Positions 60,132 to 64,000 of a DNA stretch of 64,000 nucleotides are shown one piece after another. The position numbers and the translations under genes are program-made. How positions within the stretch are numbered: the first letter of the stretch is position 1; each line of letters starts with the position of its first letter. Below the pieces are notes generated by a model. That model searched no databases. It had not been told where the DNA came from and saw nothing but the letters and a program-made list of their open reading frames with translations. This stretch comes from Cyanobacteria bacterium SZAS-4 (GTDB lineage Bacteria; Cyanobacteriota; Vampirovibrionia; Obscuribacterales; Obscuribacteraceae), in NCBI GenBank assembly GCA_018266255.1, contig JAFEAT010000011.1, positions 289,003 to 353,002 of the forward strand, in the 5' to 3' direction.

Positions 60132-60231
60132 ATTAGATTACCAATTAGCTCTTTCACACAGAACCAGCGGTATCACCGTTCAAGACAAGTACTAGATTTT
60201 GTTTGAGCTTATCGCATTACTACTGACCAAC

Positions 60232-60264
60232 AAAAAATCAGCCCCCTGCAAAGAGGGCTGATTT
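60232..60264 (-). terminator. Rho-independent terminator
   Basis: Stem AAATCAGCCC (60235-60244) pairs with GGGCTGATTT (60255-60264) around a 10-base loop. Read on the minus strand the stem is followed by a run of T (the A-run at 60232-60237), so it ends the transcript of the secreted protein at 60287-60913. Confidence 0.85.
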
Positions 60265-60286
60265 AAGTTACTGATGTTCCCTACCT

Positions 60287-60913
60287 TTAATCGGATTGTT
60301 GCCCACAGCTTTCGGCTTGGCAGCCAAGAAGCGCTGTGTTTATAACAGAGCCGATGCTGTGACCGTTCAGCGTAATTCTTCCCAGTTGGATCGGTTGTGT
60401 TGTATTTCCATTGTATTGAAAAGTGATCTGCGTAAGCACTTTGCCGACTGTATTTGCCGGAAGGGATGGATTGATTTGATACCACCCATTACCAGCAACC
60501 TGGGCAACTGTGGAACTGGCAGGCACAAATACCGAAGTGAAAAATGAGCCGTTAGGATTGTTGAAACAAAGTATCGCGTTCATATTTTGCAGATTACTTT
60601 GATTGTTGTATGGATAGAGGCACCAGTTGATGCTGCTGAATGTTTGGGTAGGCGGCGTTACAAGCGCGCCCAGAGTTCCACCTGCAGCATTGGGAGCGAT
60701 TGCCACGATCTTTGAGCTTGTGCCGATCATGAACTGCTTGTTTTGAGAAGTCACTTGTTGGAAAGCTAGGCTGCTGGCACCGCCACTGCAACGATAAAGC
60801 TGCGTGCTATTGGGAACTGCAGCTTGAGCCGCATAGCTAGAACTCAGGGCAGCCACAGCCGCAAGCAAAGCCAGCATTCCGTTTTTAAGGTTTCTATTTC
60901 CAAAAAATTTCAC
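60287..60913 (-). CDS. Secreted protein with paired cysteines, unknown family
   Basis: 208 residues; GTG start with GGAGG seven bases upstream. Signal peptide (MLALLAAVAALSSSYAAQA) then a Ser/Asn/Thr-rich, beta-type mature domain with cysteines in LYRCSGG, NWCLYPYN, ILCFNNPN, LLGCQAESCGQQ, suggesting disulfides. The middle (NGSFFTSVFVPASSTV) looks like a surface or fibre-like beta fold. No known family. A terminator follows directly. Confidence 0.7.
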   Translation of the reverse strand: MKFFGNRNLKNGMLALLAAVAALSSSYAAQAAVPNSTQLYRCSGGASSLAFQQVTSQNKQFMIGTSSKIVAIAPNAAGGTLGALVTPPTQTFSSINWCLYPYNNQSNLQNMNAILCFNNPNGSFFTSVFVPASSTVAQVAGNGWYQINPSLPANTVGKVLTQITFQYNGNTTQPIQLGRITLNGHSIGSVINTALLGCQAESCGQQSD

Positions 60914-60977
60914 TTATTATCCTCCTACTTTTCCTGCGTAAGTATACCGCATTGTGGAGGTCCTGCTTCGTGTTGCC

Positions 60978-61091
60978 CTACTTCATGCAATATCGAAGTG
61001 TCCAGAAAAATTCGATGACGTACAGGTTTATGGACCCTTTGATTGCTGGCACCGCATACACCTTTTCGTACACCCAATTTGCAACCGGTTG
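60978..61091 (-). pseudogene. Possible DUF427-like C-terminal fragment
   Basis: The minus-strand frame directly downstream of the SOUL gene encodes QPVANWVYEKVYAVPAIKGS followed by INLYVIEFF. This resembles the 'vAW.YE.p...v.aIKg.iaFY' C-terminal motif of DUF427 proteins. Only ~38 codons remain. Short and unsupported by a start codon; the match may be coincidence. Confidence 0.25.
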
Positions 61092-61092
61092 A

Positions 61093-61758
61093 TCAAGATT
61101 CGTTCGGAACGCTAGTGTGATCGAAAGGAATCCAAACTTCGTTTCTTCGCAAAAACGGAAGTGTCCAGGGCGGATTGTAAAACGCATGTACTGTCGATCC
61201 GTTCACTGTCAAATTTTTCTCTTGAACAAATCTTTTCAGTTTAGCCTCATGTCGATCGATGTTTTCTCTACTTGCAAAACCGGAGAATTTTATTACCGCG
61301 TAGCTAGCCGGAGCTACTTTCAAAAATTTTATTCGACCATCGATTGGCTCTGGCAGTGTCTCCAATCGATATTTCGAAGGCATGTAAAATCGCATTATCA
61401 TTTTGCCATCAGATTTTGCGGATGTGACAGGAACAGTCATGGCAATCTTCTCAGAGGCACCACTCTCAGTGACAGGCACGGTCATCGCGATCTTTTGACG
61501 TGGAATATTCTTGCCGAAAATGTAACCGGCCAGTATTCGAAAAGCTTGATCTGCTGAGTTTTCCCAGGTTCCTTCAAGTTCCACCTGGGCCGCGATTACA
61601 GCAGGATATTTTCTCAATTCAATATCTTGCGATTTTTCAATAATCTCATAGTCTGGCTCTTCATACTTAGCCAGGACATCACTGCCTACGAATATTGCAG
61701 TTCCTAGAGCAACAGTTGCTGCTGTAAGAAATAGAATTGACTTTGTCTCAAGTTTCAT
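61093..61758 (-). CDS. SOUL-family heme-binding-like protein, exported
   Basis: 221 residues. N-terminal hydrophobic segment (SILFLTAATVALGTAIFVG), then EEPDYEIIEKSQDIELRKYP, NIPRQKIAMTVPVTESG, a second KIAMTVPVTS, MRFYMPSKYRLETLPEP and the conserved IKFSGFASRENIDRHEAKL, all typical SOUL landmarks. The C-terminus FYNPPWTLPFLRRNEVWIPF matches too. A C-terminal paralogue fragment lies 2.3 kb away at 58747-58886. SOUL proteins bind heme or related tetrapyrroles; an envelope role is likely here. Confidence 0.88.
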   Translation of the reverse strand: MKLETKSILFLTAATVALGTAIFVGSDVLAKYEEPDYEIIEKSQDIELRKYPAVIAAQVELEGTWENSADQAFRILAGYIFGKNIPRQKIAMTVPVTESGASEKIAMTVPVTSAKSDGKMIMRFYMPSKYRLETLPEPIDGRIKFLKVAPASYAVIKFSGFASRENIDRHEAKLKRFVQEKNLTVNGSTVHAFYNPPWTLPFLRRNEVWIPFDHTSVPNES

Positions 61759-62179
61759 TGTTTACAATCGACCCGAGAGCTCACGATGCTTCAACTTCCG
61801 CACATCTTCAAGTGCAATAGTATCAATGTGAAAGTGAACCGCGCGTGAACAGATTCATCAGTAATGTGCTTAAAACCGATCTTTACTGCATTCTCTGCAA
61901 CGAACAGTGGTTGCCCATCAGCATACCCCTTTCACGTGCAGAGTTCGCAAGTATTCTGAAAGGAGCGCTAACGAGAATCTAAATAATTCGTTGAAAGCGT
62001 AACCATGATGGAAAAATTTTTGATATCAAATTAGTTGGCGATGCGATACACCCAGCCCAGAGAGAGAGAGTTTCATAACTAAAACACACCCTGGTGATTG
62101 CTCGGAGTGGCATTGTGAAAACTTCAATTTGATTGAGACGTTCCGCTGACACCTCACTAGTGGTGGCACCCGGTTGTGA
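61759..62179. other. Intergenic region with a possible 45-codon frame
   Basis: About 420 bases. GTG 61845 opens a 45-codon frame to TAA 61982 (MNRFISNVLKTDLYCILCNE..), with a CxxC pair and a Leu/Ile-rich tail; it may be a real mini-protein or a relic. A GA dinucleotide run sits near 62065. No clear promoter or hairpin was found. Confidence 0.3.
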
Positions 62180-63163
62180 ATGATGGAGAAGTTCAGGAAC
62201 CTGATGAAAGAGTCTGGCGATACTTATTATTCAATGTTTGGCGCATCAGCTGGACGTGCGACGATGTTCTGGCGGCATGCATTTGCTATCAAAGGCTCCA
62301 TCACTCCGCATGTTATGCCAAATGTTGCCTTTATGGGACTGTTTGCAACTGCGGTGTGCTTGGGGTCATGGTTTATCTGGAAGTACTTTGGGCTCAAGAT
62401 TGGCTTAACGGTGGCACCATATGAGCTCATTGGTGCAGCTCTCGGTCTTCTCCTGGTGCTTCGCACAAACGGTGGCTACGAAAGGTGGTGGGAAGCTCGA
62501 AAATTGTGGGGTGGTATTGTCAACCAGTGTAGGAATTTGGCAATAGATGCAGCCGTATACGGTCCAAAGGATTCGCGATGGCAAGCTGACTTTCGCAATC
62601 TTATCGCCGCATTTCCATACATTGCTGGCGCGAATCTACGTAATCAAAAACCGCCAAAGCAGGTTTCGCACTTACTGGGAGACTCTGTTGCTGAACAATT
62701 GGGAAACACGGTTCACATGCCCAGTTCGATAGTCGCTGCAATGGCAAAAATGTTGCAAGAAGCGAGAGATGAATTCTCAATGGATGGTTTTTCGTTTATC
62801 CAGATCGACCGTGAGCGAGCGACTTTAATTGAACACATCGGCGCTTGCGAACGAATAAAAAACACACCACTTCCGCTAGCTTATTCAATTAAAATTCGGC
62901 GATTTATCGCAACTTTCCTTCTAACACTCCCTTTTGCTCTTATTCATGATGTTGGAAACAATTGGCTAGTACCATTGATTACAATGCTTGTAGCTTATCC
63001 ACTTTTTGCGCTCGATCAACTTGGTGTGGAATTACAAAATCCATTCGACAGTAAGAACTTGAGTCATTTACCCTTAGATGATATTTCAGACACAGTCGAA
63101 AAGAACGTGTTGACGCTGTCGGCACTTCCACTCGCTGTTGCTGAGGTTGCTCAATCGTCTTAG
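62180..63163 (+). CDS. Bestrophin-family (UPF0187) chloride/ion channel
   Basis: 327 residues; ATG 62180 or 62183. Bestrophin landmarks: GLLLVLRTNGGYERWWEARK followed by LWGGIVNQCRNLA, then CERIKNTPLPLAYSIKIRRF and, near the end, FALDQLGVELQNPFD. Four hydrophobic segments (~48-70, ~82-95, ~235-255, ~262-280) fit the family. The pentameric channels carry anions or cations depending on pore residues, which I cannot judge. Stands alone between unrelated genes. Confidence 0.92.
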   Translation: MMEKFRNLMKESGDTYYSMFGASAGRATMFWRHAFAIKGSITPHVMPNVAFMGLFATAVCLGSWFIWKYFGLKIGLTVAPYELIGAALGLLLVLRTNGGYERWWEARKLWGGIVNQCRNLAIDAAVYGPKDSRWQADFRNLIAAFPYIAGANLRNQKPPKQVSHLLGDSVAEQLGNTVHMPSSIVAAMAKMLQEARDEFSMDGFSFIQIDRERATLIEHIGACERIKNTPLPLAYSIKIRRFIATFLLTLPFALIHDVGNNWLVPLITMLVAYPLFALDQLGVELQNPFDSKNLSHLPLDDISDTVEKNVLTLSALPLAVAEVAQSS

Positions 63164-63388
63164 TCTGTGTGATTCGCATTGTTCAATGCACGATTCTCCC
63201 TGATGGTGCAGATAGCCAACCAATCCCGCTCTGCAAAAAGTTAAAAATTTGTTTGAGATTATTCACAAGCAAAATGAAATCTGGTATCAAAATAATTGGG
63301 TGGTGTGAATTGCAACCGACTGCCCATCACCTAAACAACTTCAATATATACACACCTTTGGTACTCGATCTTTCGGAGGTGCGGCATT

Positions 63389-63874
63389 ATGGAAGCTGCA
63401 ACACTTAATAAAGAACTGCTTGAACAGTACGTATTAGCTGGCTCGTCTAAAACCAAACCGGAACAACTAAGAGTGTTGGCTGAACACTTTTGTGACAAAA
63501 TTCGTTTGCGAGTTGCTGAGAATCCGGCTACGCCGCCTGAATTGCTTTGGAATCTGGCGCATGACCGCAACCATGATGTGCGCGTTGCGGCGGGCTGCAA
63601 TCCATCGGCAAACGAGTCTGTGCTCAACCTACTGGTACGAGATGCGGATATCATAGTGCGGCACGGTATGGCGCAGAGCATCGAAACACCACGATTGCTG
63701 CTGGAAATCCTGGCAGATGATGATAACGGCTGGGTGCGCGGTGAAGCCTTAAAGTCACTTCGTATTTTGGACAGCAAAGTTTTCGATGAAGTGGGAAACC
63801 GACGCAACCGTAAGCGCTCTCGATCAAGAATCACTACTAGTGACACGGAATCACATGAGCAGGTAGCAAGTTAA
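63389..63874 (+). CDS. LRV/HEAT-like repeat protein
   Basis: 161 residues, ATG preceded by CGGAGGTG. Repeats of ~24 residues such as PPELLWNLAHDRNHDVRVAA and NPSANESVLNLLVRDADIIVRHGMA match the leucine-rich-repeat-variant pattern 'P..L..La.D....VR..va.N'. A basic, Ser/Arg-rich C-terminus (NRRNRKRSRSRIT) follows. Probably a cytoplasmic protein-binding module; partner unknown. Confidence 0.8.
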   Translation: MEAATLNKELLEQYVLAGSSKTKPEQLRVLAEHFCDKIRLRVAENPATPPELLWNLAHDRNHDVRVAAGCNPSANESVLNLLVRDADIIVRHGMAQSIETPRLLLEILADDDNGWVRGEALKSLRILDSKVFDEVGNRRNRKRSRSRITTSDTESHEQVAS

Positions 63875-63927
63875 TTGCTTGCGCGATGTGTTTCTTCATA
63901 GTTGACAAGCAAAGGAGGTGCTTGAAA

Positions 63928-64000
63928 ATGACCCTGAATAAAATGGTGCCCTGGGGACGAAAAGCGGTGCCGATCAGACGTTCTGAAGAGTATCGACCAC
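63928..64000 (+). CDS. Hsp20-family small heat-shock protein (5' end only)
   Basis: Strong AAAGGAGGTG site eight bases before the ATG. The readable start MTLNKMVPWGRKAVPIRR resembles the N-terminus of bacterial Hsp20 proteins ('VPWGRK.VPVRR'). The gene continues beyond the window; the alpha-crystallin domain is not visible. Confidence 0.6.
   Translation, partial: MTLNKMVPWGRKAVPIRRSEEYRP

Noticed and set aside
62050..62085. GA dinucleotide run as a possible repeat or phase-variation tract
   Set aside because: Only a handful of units, not inside or right before a gene start in a way that would switch expression.
62176..62424. PDERVW string in a frame overlapping the bestrophin start, similar to the PDERVRD motif
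   Set aside because: It lies in a frame shifted from a clear bestrophin gene; the shared letters come from the overlapping codons and the rest of the frame is not protein-like.

Overview
The window reads as one stretch of a Gram-negative-type bacterial chromosome. It carries an outer-membrane polysaccharide export protein, an OmpA-family protein, lipoproteins, many secreted proteins of unknown family, and genes on both strands with short gaps. Ala/Gly-rich multi-domain proteins, LysM and TPR proteins, and a recurring PDERVRDA-type linker motif resemble what I know of Obscuribacterales (non-photosynthetic Vampirovibrionia, 'Melainabacteria'). That placement is inference; no rRNA or other marker gene is present. 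I found no tRNA, rRNA, CRISPR array or insertion sequence.

Layout. 1-9.8 kb: a cut-off Gly/Ala-rich protein, a polysaccharide export protein, an antitoxin relic, a 974-residue tandem histidine kinase, small unknown genes, a tail-anchored PAS protein and an OmpA-family protein. 10-16 kb: an S9 peptidase facing a DUF900-type alpha/beta hydrolase paired with a secreted protein. 16.6-28 kb: an XRE regulator, a bicovalent FAD oxidase, small coupled genes, then a tightly coupled DUF362 / SDR epimerase / SRPBCC operon, a beta-propeller and a UGT glycosyltransferase, possibly a small tailoring pathway. 28-38 kb: LRR protein, peroxiredoxin, two-lobed retropepsin-like protease, a zeta-toxin-like effector candidate, a 2H phosphoesterase, a TPR/PDZ-like lipoprotein. 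38.1-54.3 kb: a defence island. 54.5-64 kb: LysM cysteine-peptidase-like protein, DUF3592/TPR protein, small secreted and membrane proteins, SOUL protein, bestrophin, LRV repeat protein and the start of an Hsp20 gene.

The defence island is the strongest system. It contains an AIPR protein diverging from a NERD-nuclease/UvrD-like helicase, then a DrmE-like protein, DrmA, DrmB, a C5-cytosine methyltransferase (DrmMII) and, overlapping it, a Mig-type mismatch glycosylase; a Schlafen/AlbA_2 protein and a frame-broken HNH nuclease follow on the other strand. It is a class 2 DISARM layout without the phospholipase-D gene drmC, with a front-end NERD helicase and a built-in enzyme likely to repair deaminated 5-methylcytosine.

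A second highlight is the tandem histidine kinase at 3144-6068. Its first kinase module keeps the ATP-binding boxes but has lost the phospho-acceptor histidine; its second keeps the histidine but has lost the ATP-binding boxes. A third theme is gene relics in the gaps: fragments of a HigA-type antitoxin, a UGT, a fasciclin protein, a SOUL protein and perhaps a DUF427 protein. Three frame breaks in otherwise good genes (20.6, 53.5 and 53.9 kb) are all single-base losses, so some may be assembly errors.
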